Positions 8,488 through 17,324 are shown, counted from the first letter of the stretch. The stretch is 64,000 nt of DNA from Brevibacillus sp051967035 (GCF_051967035.1 NZ_JBQCKK010000011.1:1-64000); one strand, 5' to 3'. Notes: generated from the sequence alone by a model not told the origin. Made by a program: numbers and translations.

Positions 8488-10422
8488 ATGATTTTGCTAC
8501 AGGCTGAACATATAGAAAAAACGTATGGCATCGAAACCATTCTACAAGACATCTCTCTGCAAATACAAACCGGAGAGCGGGTCGGTCTCGTCGGCGTGAA
8601 CGGCGCGGGCAAATCGACGCTGATGAAAATACTCGCGGGCGAGCTGAGCTACGACAGCGGGCTGGTTCGCATCCCGAAAGATGTGACGGTCGGCTATTTG
8701 GCCCAAAACGGCGGTCTTGAATCCGAGCGATGTATTTGGGATGAGCTGTTGAGCGTATTCGACCACTTGCGTGCGGAGGAAAAAGAACTACGGGAGCTGG
8801 AGGCCAAAATGGGCGACCCGGCCGTGCTTGCGGACGAAAAACGCTACCAGCACATTTTGGAGAACTACTCGCTCCGCTCGGAAGCGTTCCGGGAAAAAGG
8901 CGGCTACAGCTACGAGGGAGCCATTCGCGGCGTCCTGCACGGCCTGCGCTTTGCGGACATGGACTACCAGACTCCGATCAAGACATTGAGCGGCGGACAG
9001 AAGACGCGACTGGCGCTCGCCAAGCTGCTGCTGCAATCGCCTACGATTCTTTTGCTGGATGAGCCGACCAACTACCTGGATATCGAGACGCTCACCTGGC
9101 TGGAGACGTACTTGCAAAACTATCCGGGTGCGATTCTCGTCGTCTCTCACGACCGCTACTTCCTCGACAAGCTGGTGACGATCGTCTATGAAATCGAGCG
9201 GACTCGCGCTACACGGTACGTAGGCAACTACAGCCGCTTTCTTGAGGAAAAGGCCGCCCGTCTGGAGCAGGAGCTGAAGCGCTTCGAGAAGCAGCAGGAG
9301 GAGATTGCCAAGCTGGAGGACTTCATCGCCCGCAACATCGCGCGCGCCACCACAACCAAACGGGCACAGAGCAGACGCAAGACGCTGGAGAAAATGGAGC
9401 GCCTGGAGAAACCGATCCTGCACAACAAGTCGGTAAATTTTTCCTTCGATGTAGCCAAAATGAGCGGAACGGTTGTCATGAAAGCAAACAATCTGACTGT
9501 CGGCTACCCGGATGCTGTCCTCTCTCGCGGCCTGACGTTTGAAATCGAACGCGGAGAGCGGGTCGCACTGGTCGGGCCGAACGGGATCGGCAAGTCCACC
9601 CTGCTGAAAACGATTGTGGGACAACTGCAAGCTCTCGGGGGCGACGTGCATTTCGGAAGCAATGTGACGATCGGCTACTACGATCAGGAGCATCGCAATC
9701 TGAACGAGCGCAACACGGTGCTTGGCGAAATCTGGGACGAGTACCCGCACATGCTGGAAAAAGACGTGCGGACGCTACTCGGCAATTTCCTGTTCAGCGG
9801 CGACGATGTGCAAAAGAAAATCAGCGATCTGTCAGGCGGAGAACGCGCGCGTGTCTCGCTGGCGAAGCTGATGCTGAAGCAGGCCAACTTCCTGATCTTC
9901 GACGAGCCGACGAACCACCTGGACATTTTCAGCAAAGAGGTGCTGGAAAACGCCCTCTACGACTACCCGGGCACGATTCTGTTCGTCTCCCACGACCGCT
10001 ACTTCCTGAACAAGATAGCCAGCCGCGTGCTGGAGCTGACAGGCGAAGGGGTGACGAGCTATCTGGGCAACTACGATTACTACGTGGAGAAAAAGCAGGA
10101 GCTGGCCGAGCTCGCCGCCGAGCAAGCGGCTCCACCTGCGAAAAGGCAGGGATTTACTGCCGCCGCCCAGCCGGAAAAGTCATCCTACGAGCTGGACAAG
10201 GAAGCCAAACGACGCGAGCGTCAACGCCAGCGCCGTTTGGAAGAGATTGAGGCGACGATTCAAAAGCGGGAAGCCGATATCGTCAAATGGGAGGAAGAGC
10301 TGTGCCTTCCGGAAATCTACAGCGATCACGTGCAGGCCAAGGAGCGCAACGACCTGATTCAGGCTGCCAAACAGGAGCTGGAGCAGCTGTACGACGAGTG
10401 GAGCGCGCTGTCGGAGGAATAG
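8488..10422 (+). CDS. ABC-F family ATPase (YdiF-like)
   Basis: A soluble protein of 644 residues with two ABC ATPase domains and no membrane segments, as in ABC-F factors that act at the ribosome. Domain 1 has Walker A GVNGAGKST (36-44), signature LSGGQKTRLALAK and Walker B LLLLDEPTNYLDIE. Domain 2 has GPNGIGKST, LSGGERARVSLAK and FLIFDEPTNHLDIF. A charged linker with FIARNIARATTTKRAQSRRK joins them. The C-terminal extension (about 575-644) is a coiled coil. Length and layout match B. subtilis YdiF, next to the same t6A genes. ATG 8488 has GAGGTG 6 bases upstream. Whether it protects against antibiotics or aids translation cannot be said from sequence. Confidence 0.93.
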   Translation: MILLQAEHIEKTYGIETILQDISLQIQTGERVGLVGVNGAGKSTLMKILAGELSYDSGLVRIPKDVTVGYLAQNGGLESERCIWDELLSVFDHLRAEEKELRELEAKMGDPAVLADEKRYQHILENYSLRSEAFREKGGYSYEGAIRGVLHGLRFADMDYQTPIKTLSGGQKTRLALAKLLLQSPTILLLDEPTNYLDIETLTWLETYLQNYPGAILVVSHDRYFLDKLVTIVYEIERTRATRYVGNYSRFLEEKAARLEQELKRFEKQQEEIAKLEDFIARNIARATTTKRAQSRRKTLEKMERLEKPILHNKSVNFSFDVAKMSGTVVMKANNLTVGYPDAVLSRGLTFEIERGERVALVGPNGIGKSTLLKTIVGQLQALGGDVHFGSNVTIGYYDQEHRNLNERNTVLGEIWDEYPHMLEKDVRTLLGNFLFSGDDVQKKISDLSGGERARVSLAKLMLKQANFLIFDEPTNHLDIFSKEVLENALYDYPGTILFVSHDRYFLNKIASRVLELTGEGVTSYLGNYDYYVEKKQELAELAAEQAAPPAKRQGFTAAAQPEKSSYELDKEAKRRERQRQRRLEEIEATIQKREADIVKWEEELCLPEIYSDHVQAKERNDLIQAAKQELEQLYDEWSALSEE

Positions 10423-10479
10423 CGACGGTCTGACCGCATGAGCGTATGCAGAGGGGGGCGCCATGCTTACACTTGCGAT

Positions 10480-12705
10480 TCACGTCGAGCAGCGCTCCTG
10501 CGCCGGCTCCTCCAGGGCCGCGTACAGCGCGGGCACGACGAGAAACGAAATGCAGGTCGCAGCGGTTACGATCCCCGAGTCGTTGAGCGCAAGCCCTGCC
10601 AGCGCTCCGGCAATGACACCTGCAAAGCCATTTGCGAGATACGGCGTATCCTGTGCCAAATGGCGAAGAAAGCGGTCGTTTTTCAAAGCGAGCAGCCCGA
10701 GCGCGATGAGCGAAACGGCAAACACCTTGCTCCAGATCGAGACGCGAATCAAGCGCACGTTCATCGCCAGCTTCCGCTCGACCATCTGCCCGATCTCCGT
10801 CCACTCGCCTGCCATGATTTGCTGAGCTACTCTCCCGACGTGAGTGGGCGGCTGATCGGAAACGAGGCTCACCGCCATCAATCCTATCACGCCAACCAGG
10901 AGGCCGCCTGCCAGAAGCAGGAGGCCTTTTTTGCCCAGACGCCAGCCGTGCAGTCGGGAAAAAGCGACAAAAAAGCCGATCAGTCCGGCGAGAAAGCCGC
11001 CTGCGTCCGTGCCCAAATCCGGCGCGACCATGTAGTACAGGACGACTCCGCAAATCGCAACCGAGGCAGCAGGCAAAAGCAGGCTGGCCCCGGAAAGCTT
11101 CCGGTAAAGCTGGTACAGCGAAGCGACCAGCATGATCGTTCCCCCGATCATGACTCCTTCGTATTCATTGCCCAAGCCGTAAAAACGCGCTCCGATCACC
11201 GGGTCGTAGCCGAGAAACGACTGGCGCATCAGCGGCGCACCCGACCAGCCGTCGATCAGCAAAGCGACGACCGTTACCGCGCTGACAGTCAGCGTAATCC
11301 GGGCAAGCGACTGATTTTCCTGCCAAAAGGCCGCAGCCAGGGCTGCCAGAATCAACGCACCGAGAATGACCGGGCCATGAGCCTGCCAGTCGAGCAAGCT
11401 CTCGGCCAAGAGCAGAAAGGGAAACCAGAGCAGTGCCAGAAGCGCCAGACGGACACCCCTGCGTATGCGGGACAGACCTGCGCCTTCTTTTCTCCTGCCC
11501 CATAGCCACAGCAAGGCCGCGCACGCCAACGTCACGATTTGCAGCATGACATATGTGTAGAGGACGGACGATCGCGTGGCGTACGTATGGTGCATGTTCC
11601 CTACCTGCTGGATCAACAGCGGCAGCGATCCTCCCTCTGTGCTGGACATGGCATGGCCCGCCAATCCTTTCGGAACAGGCACGTCCAGCCAGGACAACAC
11701 CGTCGGCAACACGTCGAGACCGCTAACCAGGCCGGATTGCCGCGTAGTCGCCGAGGTCAGCAAGCCCGCTCCTTCCCCTGACCAGCTCAACAGCGGCAAC
11801 AGCAGCGCCTTTTCTTTTGCCGCTACCGGGTTGACCGTCGGCGACACCAGCATGACCAGCTGATTGTCCCCGCGCGCAGCAAGCAGTTGATCGAGAAACT
11901 GCGCCAGCTCGTGCAACACCCGTTGATACTGTCTGGCAAACTGGCCCGGCTCCATATCCGGGCCAAGCTGGTACAGGCGGGCCAAGTCGGAAAGCTGTAC
12001 CGCAATCAGGCCGGATGTGCGGTCTGCCTGAATCTGCTCGCGCAGGTAGGCGTAATTCGTTTTCACCCCGAACGGATATCCTTGAGCGAGCAGCATGTTT
12101 TTACCGGACACGTCCCCTGCCGGAACCCGCCCCTTCTGATCCATGGCAAAAAGAACGGCGTGCCGTTGCCTGGTTTCCCCCACGTCCCCATTGCCGTAGG
12201 ACGCTACCCGGATCTTGTGCGCGGCCAGTGTCGTGCCCAGAAGTCCAAGCCGCGAGGAGTACGGTTTGTCCCGGTTCTCTTCGTGCAGCCGGAAAATACC
12301 GGGAAATACGATGGCAGAGCGCGCCAGGTCCTGCGCGAGGTAGCCGCTCAGCGCCTGCATCCGCTCTCCCGCCGTTTCGTTGGCGGAGAAAGCTTCCTGC
12401 GGGTGATAGGCCGTGCCGCTGCGCTCCGTGTAGAGAGCTTGGCCTCCGCTGCCCATCAGCAGGTAGCCGTTTGCCGCTGTCCGCGCTCCTGGCGTGCGGA
12501 TGGAAAGAGCGCCCGCTGCCGCTTTGTCGATCCATTTCTCCACAAGCGGGGAACGTTGGAGCTGTTCCAGATCGGAAAAAGACAGCCCGTCTACAAACAG
12601 GATGACGACTTGCGGCTTTTCGGTGGCCGCGAGCGCACTTTTCCCCCATGGATGCGAAAGCACAATCAGGATGACCAAACAGAGCCATGCGTATTTTGTC
12701 TTCAC
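10480..12705 (-). CDS. Phosphatase-superfamily ectodomain fused to polytopic membrane domain
   Basis: 741 residues in two parts. After a signal peptide (residues 1-27, ending SALA), residues about 30-370 resemble the alkaline phosphatase/sulfatase superfamily: VVILFVDGLSFSDLE fits the first metal-binding Asp, and GARTAANGYLLMGSGGQ may hold the nucleophile region. Late landmarks include LVSGLDVLPTVLSWLDVPVPKGLAGH, which resembles the segment near the C-terminal His ligands. Residues about 385-735 form some ten transmembrane helices. GTG 12705 follows GGAGG with 6-base spacing. The upstream region is the DnaA-box cluster. It converges with the ABC-F gene. The substrate is unknown; an envelope phosphotransferase is one idea. 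Confidence 0.7.
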   Translation of the reverse strand: MKTKYAWLCLVILIVLSHPWGKSALAATEKPQVVILFVDGLSFSDLEQLQRSPLVEKWIDKAAAGALSIRTPGARTAANGYLLMGSGGQALYTERSGTAYHPQEAFSANETAGERMQALSGYLAQDLARSAIVFPGIFRLHEENRDKPYSSRLGLLGTTLAAHKIRVASYGNGDVGETRQRHAVLFAMDQKGRVPAGDVSGKNMLLAQGYPFGVKTNYAYLREQIQADRTSGLIAVQLSDLARLYQLGPDMEPGQFARQYQRVLHELAQFLDQLLAARGDNQLVMLVSPTVNPVAAKEKALLLPLLSWSGEGAGLLTSATTRQSGLVSGLDVLPTVLSWLDVPVPKGLAGHAMSSTEGGSLPLLIQQVGNMHHTYATRSSVLYTYVMLQIVTLACAALLWLWGRRKEGAGLSRIRRGVRLALLALLWFPFLLLAESLLDWQAHGPVILGALILAALAAAFWQENQSLARITLTVSAVTVVALLIDGWSGAPLMRQSFLGYDPVIGARFYGLGNEYEGVMIGGTIMLVASLYQLYRKLSGASLLLPAASVAICGVVLYYMVAPDLGTDAGGFLAGLIGFFVAFSRLHGWRLGKKGLLLLAGGLLVGVIGLMAVSLVSDQPPTHVGRVAQQIMAGEWTEIGQMVERKLAMNVRLIRVSIWSKVFAVSLIALGLLALKNDRFLRHLAQDTPYLANGFAGVIAGALAGLALNDSGIVTAATCISFLVVPALYAALEEPAQERCST

Positions 12706-12716
12706 GATGAACCTCC

Positions 12717-12863
12717 TGTTGATAACCAGAAGCTTTTATCCACATATTCCACAAAATCATCCACAGGCTATACGTGAATTTCCCGGTCATTTTTCGCGTT
12801 ATCACCAGTATTCACAGGTGGCAGTGAGAGCAATCCGAAAAGTTATCCTGAACTTGTGGATAA
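12717..12863. promoter_or_regulatory. DnaA-box cluster
   Basis: Two perfect DnaA boxes lie in opposite orientations: TTATCCACA at 12736-12744 and TGTGGATAA at 12855-12863. One-mismatch boxes are at 12757-12765 (TCATCCACA) and 12717-12725 (TGTTGATAA). Looser matches occur at 12799-12807 and 12843-12851. All fall in the 309-bp gap between the phosphatase-like gene and tsaD. No AT-rich unwinding region or dnaA/dnaN genes are present, so this is not oriC. A role in titrating DnaA or in DnaA control of the phosphatase-like gene is an inference. Confidence 0.7.
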
Positions 12864-12967
12864 CGCGAAATGCGCTTGGGCACCCAGACTCGGGCAACGC
12901 CGGAAAACGTCGCTGCGCCCATGGCTCGACGCAGCCTTCGTTGCACGGATACGGGGTACGGATGCAC

Positions 12968-12998
12968 AAAAAGCCCATCCCCGGCAAGGAATGGGCTT
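12968..12998 (-). terminator. tsaD operon terminator
   Basis: On the minus strand the stem AAGCCCATTCC / GGGGATGGGCTT with loop TTGCC is followed by TTT. It starts 17 bp after the tsaD stop. Confidence 0.88.
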
Positions 12999-13014
12999 CT
13001 TCGCAGCGATCCCG

Positions 13015-14103
13015 CTACGATTCGTTTTCGTTCAGCGACAAACCAGGCACGCCGTTCAAATCAAGCGCGGCGAACTGTCCTTTTTGATACTTGATATAGC
13101 CGGCTGCCGCAATCATGGCGGCGTTATCCGTGCAAAGCGAAAGCGGCGGGATGACGAGCGGGATTCCTTCCGCGTCGCAGCGGGCCTGCAGCCGTTCCCG
13201 CAAGCCGCGATTTGCTGCCACGCCGCCTGCCAAAAGCACTTGCTTCGCCTGGCAGGCGCGCACGGCACGAATCGTTTTTTCCACCAGCACCTCTGTTACC
13301 GAGTCCTGGAAGCTCGCGGCCAGATTCGCCGGCTCGATCGTCTCTCCTCGCTGCGCGGCATTGTGCAGCGTATTGAGTACGGCCGACTTCAAGCCGCTGA
13401 AGCTGAAATCGTACGAATCCGGCTCTAGCCAGGAGCGCGGCAAGGGCACGTTCGCTTCCCCTTCGTGCGCGAGGCGGTCGATGTGCGGACCGCCGGGGTA
13501 CGGCAGATTCAGGGCCCGTGCTACCTTGTCGTAGGCTTCGCCCGCGGCATCGTCCCGCGTTTCCCCCAAAATCTCAAACTGTCCGTGCTCTTTCATCCAG
13601 ACAAGCTCGGTATGACCGCCGGAGACGACCAGGGCGATCAGCGGGAAGTCCATCTCTTCCACCAGCCGGTTCGCATAAATATGGCCGGCGATATGATGAA
13701 CGCCGATCAGCGGGACTCCGCGCGCCAGTGAAATGGCTTTCGCCGCCGCCACGCCAACCAGGAGCGCGCCCACAAGGCCAGGGCCATAGGTCACTGCAAT
13801 GGCAGAAATGTCCTCCAGCTTCTTGTCCGCTTCCGCCAAAGCCTGCTCGATTGTCAGCGTAATGTTTTCCACATGCCTGCGGGAGGCGACTTCCGGCACG
13901 ACACCGCCGAAGCGCTTGTGAATATCGGCCTGGGATGCGATGACATTGGACAGCACCTCTCGGCCGTCGCGAACCACAGCGGCCGACGTCTCGTCGCAAC
14001 TGGTTTCAATTCCTAAAATGTACACGGGCGCGCCGGACTTTTTCTGCGCCTCGTAAGCTTCTTGTACGCGCAGCTCGTAGCGCGACATCTTGGTCTTGTT
14101 CAT
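13015..14103 (-). CDS. tsaD: tRNA N6-threonylcarbamoyladenosine transferase TsaD
   Basis: TsaD transfers the threonylcarbamoyl group to A37 of ANN-decoding tRNAs, working with TsaB and TsaE, both encoded just upstream. It is an ASKHA-fold protein of 362 residues. Visible hallmarks are GIETSCDETS (about 31-40), the metal-binding HIAGH (137-141), VSGGHTEL and the PGGP motif. The N-terminus is about 25 residues longer than usual before the IETSCDET motif and is basic and helical (MNKTKMSRYELRVQEAYEAQ). ATG 14103 overlaps the rimI stop (TAATG). Formerly named gcp/ydiE. Confidence 0.97.
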   Translation of the reverse strand: MNKTKMSRYELRVQEAYEAQKKSGAPVYILGIETSCDETSAAVVRDGREVLSNVIASQADIHKRFGGVVPEVASRRHVENITLTIEQALAEADKKLEDISAIAVTYGPGLVGALLVGVAAAKAISLARGVPLIGVHHIAGHIYANRLVEEMDFPLIALVVSGGHTELVWMKEHGQFEILGETRDDAAGEAYDKVARALNLPYPGGPHIDRLAHEGEANVPLPRSWLEPDSYDFSFSGLKSAVLNTLHNAAQRGETIEPANLAASFQDSVTEVLVEKTIRAVRACQAKQVLLAGGVAANRGLRERLQARCDAEGIPLVIPPLSLCTDNAAMIAAAGYIKYQKGQFAALDLNGVPGLSLNENES

Positions 14104-14558
14104 TACAAAGTCACCCACATAATGATTGCGTCCTCATTGTTATCCGAATAGTAGCCTTTGCGCACGCCGTGCTCCCGGAAGCCGAGCTTGGTGTACATGT
14201 TGCGCGCGACCGTGTTGGAGGGCCGAACTTCCAGCGTCATGCTTTTCGCTCCAAACATTCGCGCGACCCCCATCATCTTAATCATCAGCCCCAGACCGAT
14301 TTTTTTCCCGCGAAACAGCGGATGGACGGCCACGTTGGTAATATGGGCCTCATCAACCACGATCCACATGCCACAGTAAGCGACGATCCGATTTTGATGG
14401 ACGACGACGACATAGCGGGCGTTCGGATTTTTCGTCAGCTCGTTGACGAATGCTTCATGCGGCCAGGGAGTGGAAAACGACAGGCGCTCCAGCTCCGCCA
14501 CAGCCCCTACGTCCTGCATCGTCATGAAACGATATTCCAGGTCAATTGGTTGGCTCAT
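14103..14558 (-). CDS. rimI: Ribosomal protein S18-alanine N-acetyltransferase
   Basis: A GNAT acetyltransferase of 151 residues that in the RimI family acetylates the N-terminus of S18. The acetyl-CoA-binding loop is seen as NVAVHPLFRGKKIGLGLMIKMM, followed by LEVRPSNTVARNMYTKLGF, both diagnostic. ATG 14558 follows AAGGAG, which lies within the last codons of tsaB. The last base of its stop forms the tsaD start. Position between tsaB and tsaD matches B. subtilis ydiD. Substrate is assigned by family only. Confidence 0.93.
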   Translation of the reverse strand: MSQPIDLEYRFMTMQDVGAVAELERLSFSTPWPHEAFVNELTKNPNARYVVVVHQNRIVAYCGMWIVVDEAHITNVAVHPLFRGKKIGLGLMIKMMGVARMFGAKSMTLEVRPSNTVARNMYTKLGFREHGVRKGYYSDNNEDAIIMWVTL

Positions 14559-14562
14559 GCTT

Positions 14563-15285
14563 CTACTCCTTTACGGTCCCCGCCTGCTTTTGGGCAAGCC
14601 ACTTCGCTTCTGCTTCCGCCAGCTGCAAATATTCGGGGACAAGCTCGTGCGCACTGCCTCCGTCCTGCAGTCGGCGCAACGCCGCAAATCCGATATGGGC
14701 CGCGCGCGGGTGGTTGGCAGCAGGAGAGGCAAACCGGGCCTGCTCCCCCAGTTCCTGCTCAATCGCCTTCCGATGAATTCGCACATCTTCGCCCAAAAAC
14801 AAAACAGGCTCTCCCTGCGCCAAGTCCCTGAGCTGCGGCAGCCACTCCTGCAGCAACACGATTTTGTCCTTCTCCTGCGCTTCTACCGATTCCAGACCGT
14901 TGGTGCGGTAGCAGCCCGCGTACACCTGTCCCCGGCGAGCGTCAAACAACGGCACGATCAGCCCGGGAAAGCCCAAGGCATTCATGGCGACAACCTCCAG
15001 GCTGGACACGCCGATGACCGGCACGTTCAGCGACCAGGCCATGCTTTTTGCCGTAGCCACTCCGATGCGCACTCCCGTATAGGAGCCTGGTCCATTCGCT
15101 ACCCCAAAGCCGCTCAGTTGCTCGGGAGAAGTTCCGGTCGCATCCAAAAGCTCGCTGATGCAGTCCATCAGCCTCACCGAATGGTTTTTCTGCTGGTTCG
15201 TCGTCATTTCGGCGAGAACGCGCTCCTCCTCCACAACCGCAACGCTCAACACCAGATTGGATGTATCAATCGCCAGTACGCGCAT
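14563..15285 (-). CDS. tsaB: tRNA threonylcarbamoyladenosine biosynthesis protein TsaB
   Basis: TsaB is the ASKHA-fold partner that activates TsaD in the t6A complex. The N-terminus MRVLAIDTSN and the motif GFGVANGPGSYTGVRIGVATAK (about 66-87) are diagnostic. It lacks the TsaD metal-binding motif, as expected. I use ATG 15285 with GAGGAG 10 bases upstream; TTG nine bases earlier is possible. The start overlaps the 3' end of tsaE by 20 bp. 240 residues, usual size. Confidence 0.95.
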   Translation of the reverse strand: MRVLAIDTSNLVLSVAVVEEERVLAEMTTNQQKNHSVRLMDCISELLDATGTSPEQLSGFGVANGPGSYTGVRIGVATAKSMAWSLNVPVIGVSSLEVVAMNALGFPGLIVPLFDARRGQVYAGCYRTNGLESVEAQEKDKIVLLQEWLPQLRDLAQGEPVLFLGEDVRIHRKAIEQELGEQARFASPAANHPRAAHIGFAALRRLQDGGSAHELVPEYLQLAEAEAKWLAQKQAGTVKE

Positions 15286-15736
15286 CAAAATCAAACTCCT
15301 CGCACAATTTCACGTAACGCTCTCCCTGGGGACAAAGCTCGATGCTCCGCGCTTCCTCGCCTGCCGCGCGCAGGAAGACCGTCAGCCGATCGGTTGGCAA
15401 GTACTCCGCAAGCAACGAGGCCCACTCGACTACACAAACCCCTTCTCCGAAAAAGTAATCGTCCAGGCCGAGGGAATCGGGATCGTCGCCCACCCGGTAG
15501 ACGTCCATATGATAAAGCGGCAAACGCCCCTGATATTCTTTTATGATCGTAAACGTCGGACTGTTCACCACCTGGCGAACGCCAAGTCCGCGCGCCAGTC
15601 CTTGGGTAAACGTCGTTTTTCCGGCTCCCAGGTCGCCTTCCAGCGCCAGGAAGTCGCCCGGCGCCAGACTTTTCGCCAGCTGCTCCGCAAAGCGCTGCGT
15701 TTCCTCTGGGCCCGCAAGCTTCCAAGTATAGCCCAT
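15266..15736 (-). CDS. tsaE: tRNA threonylcarbamoyladenosine biosynthesis ATPase TsaE
   Basis: TsaE is a small P-loop ATPase that cycles the TsaB-TsaD complex. The Walker A is LEGDLGAGKTTFTQGLARGLG (about 33-53), followed by SPTFTIIKEY and the YHMDVYR motif typical of the family. 156 residues. ATG 15736 follows GAGGAG by 10 bases. It lies 18 bp after thiL and overlaps tsaB, so the five genes thiL-tsaE-tsaB-rimI-tsaD read as one transcription unit. Confidence 0.96.
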   Translation of the reverse strand: MGYTWKLAGPEETQRFAEQLAKSLAPGDFLALEGDLGAGKTTFTQGLARGLGVRQVVNSPTFTIIKEYQGRLPLYHMDVYRVGDDPDSLGLDDYFFGEGVCVVEWASLLAEYLPTDRLTVFLRAAGEEARSIELCPQGERYVKLCEEFDFDARTGD

Positions 15737-15754
15737 TTTTCATCCACTCCTCGC

Positions 15755-16777
15755 TTACTCCCGCTGCCTGAAATGATTGTAGCCTGCCTTGGGCAGATCG
15801 GTGCGGCTGTCGCCCGAGCGCAGGGACAGCTTCGGCCGGGCGGGCTTGCCTTCCTCCACCTCGCCAATGACGGTCAGCAAAATGCCTGCCGCCGCGAACC
15901 GCGCACGCACCGCCTCCACCTGGCTTTTTTCCAGCGTGCCTACCAGCTGATAGTCCTCTCCGCCGTAAAACGCCCACTTCAACGGGTCCTGCCCGCTCAG
16001 AAGCGCATAGGCGCGAACATCCTCCCTGACAGGAATCTTGTCCGCATCGACGCACATGCTGACGGCGCTTGCCTCGGCGATCTCCCACAGCTCGGAAGCC
16101 AAGCCGTCGCTCACGTCATTCAGCGCTCCGCAGGCTCCGGATTCCAGAAGCAGCCTGCCCGCCTCCACCTGCGCGCGGGGGCGCTGATGGGCTTCTATCA
16201 GTTTCGCCCAGCGACCCGACGGCTCAACCGTTGCCGGGTCACCGTGCAAGAGCACATGCAAGCCGGCGGCAGAGCTGCCTACATGGCCGGTCACAAAAAC
16301 GACCTGCCCCGGCTGCGCCTGCGAGCGGCGAATCGCGCGCCCTTTTTCCACTTCGCCCAGCACCGTGACAGACAAGTGCAGCGCATCCGGCGCAGAAACC
16401 GTATCACCGCCGACCACCCTCACGTTGTACGCTTCACACGCAGCGTAGATGCCATCGTAGATACCCTGGCATTCCTCCGGCGTCCAGTGCGGCGCCACGG
16501 CGATGCTGACCAGCGCATAGCGGGCATAGCCGCCCATCGCCGCGACGTCGCTCACATTGCTCGTCACCGCCTTGTAGCCGATGTCGCTTGGGCTCATGGT
16601 TTCTTTTAAAAAATGAACCGTCTCTACCATCGCGTCGCAGCAGGCCACGACTTCCATCTCTGGCGCAGGAGAAAAAACGGCGGCATCGTCCCCGATCCCG
16701 ACAGTCAAGCCGTCTCCTTCCTGTCCGTCCGAACGGCTCGTCCATTGCCGGATCAGGGAAAATTCATCATGTGCCAC
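15755..16777 (-). CDS. thiL: Thiamine-monophosphate kinase
   Basis: ThiL phosphorylates thiamine monophosphate to the active cofactor thiamine diphosphate. The PurM-like fold shows GIGDDAAVF (about 28-36), SNVSDVAAMGG, VGGDTVSAPDALHLSVTVLG, and LNDVSDGL with FYGGEDYQLVGT later, all conserved. I choose GTG 16777 (MAHDEFSL) because AAAGGAG lies 8 bases upstream and family members begin with an E-F pattern here; an ATG at 16810 would add 11 unlikely residues lying in the promoter-leader. 340 residues. First gene of the t6A operon. Confidence 0.95.
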   Translation of the reverse strand: MAHDEFSLIRQWTSRSDGQEGDGLTVGIGDDAAVFSPAPEMEVVACCDAMVETVHFLKETMSPSDIGYKAVTSNVSDVAAMGGYARYALVSIAVAPHWTPEECQGIYDGIYAACEAYNVRVVGGDTVSAPDALHLSVTVLGEVEKGRAIRRSQAQPGQVVFVTGHVGSSAAGLHVLLHGDPATVEPSGRWAKLIEAHQRPRAQVEAGRLLLESGACGALNDVSDGLASELWEIAEASAVSMCVDADKIPVREDVRAYALLSGQDPLKWAFYGGEDYQLVGTLEKSQVEAVRARFAAAGILLTVIGEVEEGKPARPKLSLRSGDSRTDLPKAGYNHFRQRE

Positions 16778-16808
16778 CGCAAACGCTCCTTTTTTGCATA
16801 GTGAGTCC

Positions 16809-16838
16809 ATTATACCTCTGCTGTCAAAAGGCGTGCAA
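16809..16838 (-). promoter_or_regulatory. thiL-tsaEB-rimI-tsaD promoter
   Basis: On the minus strand TTGCAC (16833-16838), 18 bases, then a consensus TATAAT (16809-16814). It starts 32 bp before the thiL GTG. Confidence 0.75.
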
Positions 16839-16862
16839 GAAAGCCGCCCGTAAGCCAGCTCG

Positions 16863-17324
16863 CTACCTTTTCAACTCTCGCAGCCGCAATCTCCCCCGGC
16901 AGCGTCCGCAGCGATAGCGCGAAGGGTCCATTTTGCGCTTGCGTCTATACGTCATCCCGCACGCCTGGCACATCAGCTCATAGCGATCAGGCAGCACCTT
17001 GCGTCCACCCCCGACCTGCTGGCAATACCGGCTTCCCCCCACTTGGGCAAGCAGCCTGCGAAAATCCTGATCGGCATGGCGGTAGCCTTTTTGCTCCAGA
17101 TGCAGGTGATAATGACACAGCTCGTGCTTGATGATCGCCACCAGCTCCGCCTCGCCGTGCTCCTCCAGATGCTTGGGATTCAATTCAATATCGTGAGAGC
17201 GCAGCAAATATCGCCCGCCTGTCGTGCGCAATCTGCTGTTGAAGCGAGCCCGATGGCGAAATGGCTTGGCGAAAAATTGACGGGATATTTGCTCCACCAG
17301 CTTTTGCAATTCCGTATCGGTCAT
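16863..17324 (-). CDS. SprT-like zinc metalloprotease family protein
   Basis: 153 residues with the metal-binding motif HELCHYHLH (H67, E68, H71) of the SprT family. The C-terminal zinc ribbon has CQACG and CGRCRG. This corresponds to the YdcK/SprT-like family; eukaryotic Spartan relatives degrade DNA-protein crosslinks, but bacterial roles are poorly known. ATG 17324 has GAGGAG about 14 bases upstream, a long spacing with no better in-frame start. It diverges from the 17436 gene; thiL lies downstream with its own promoter. Confidence 0.9.
   Translation of the reverse strand: MTDTELQKLVEQISRQFFAKPFRHRARFNSRLRTTGGRYLLRSHDIELNPKHLEEHGEAELVAIIKHELCHYHLHLEQKGYRHADQDFRRLLAQVGGSRYCQQVGGGRKVLPDRYELMCQACGMTYRRKRKMDPSRYRCGRCRGRLRLRELKR

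Noticed and set aside
10438..11505. A 355-residue plus-strand frame overlapping the phosphatase-like membrane gene
   Set aside because: The minus-strand gene has signal peptide, membrane helices and a good ribosome-binding site; the opposing product is low-complexity charged sequence.
12706..13014. The DnaA-box region as a replication origin
   Set aside because: There are no dnaA, dnaN or gyr genes and no AT-rich unwinding element here, and the cluster sits beside the t6A operon.
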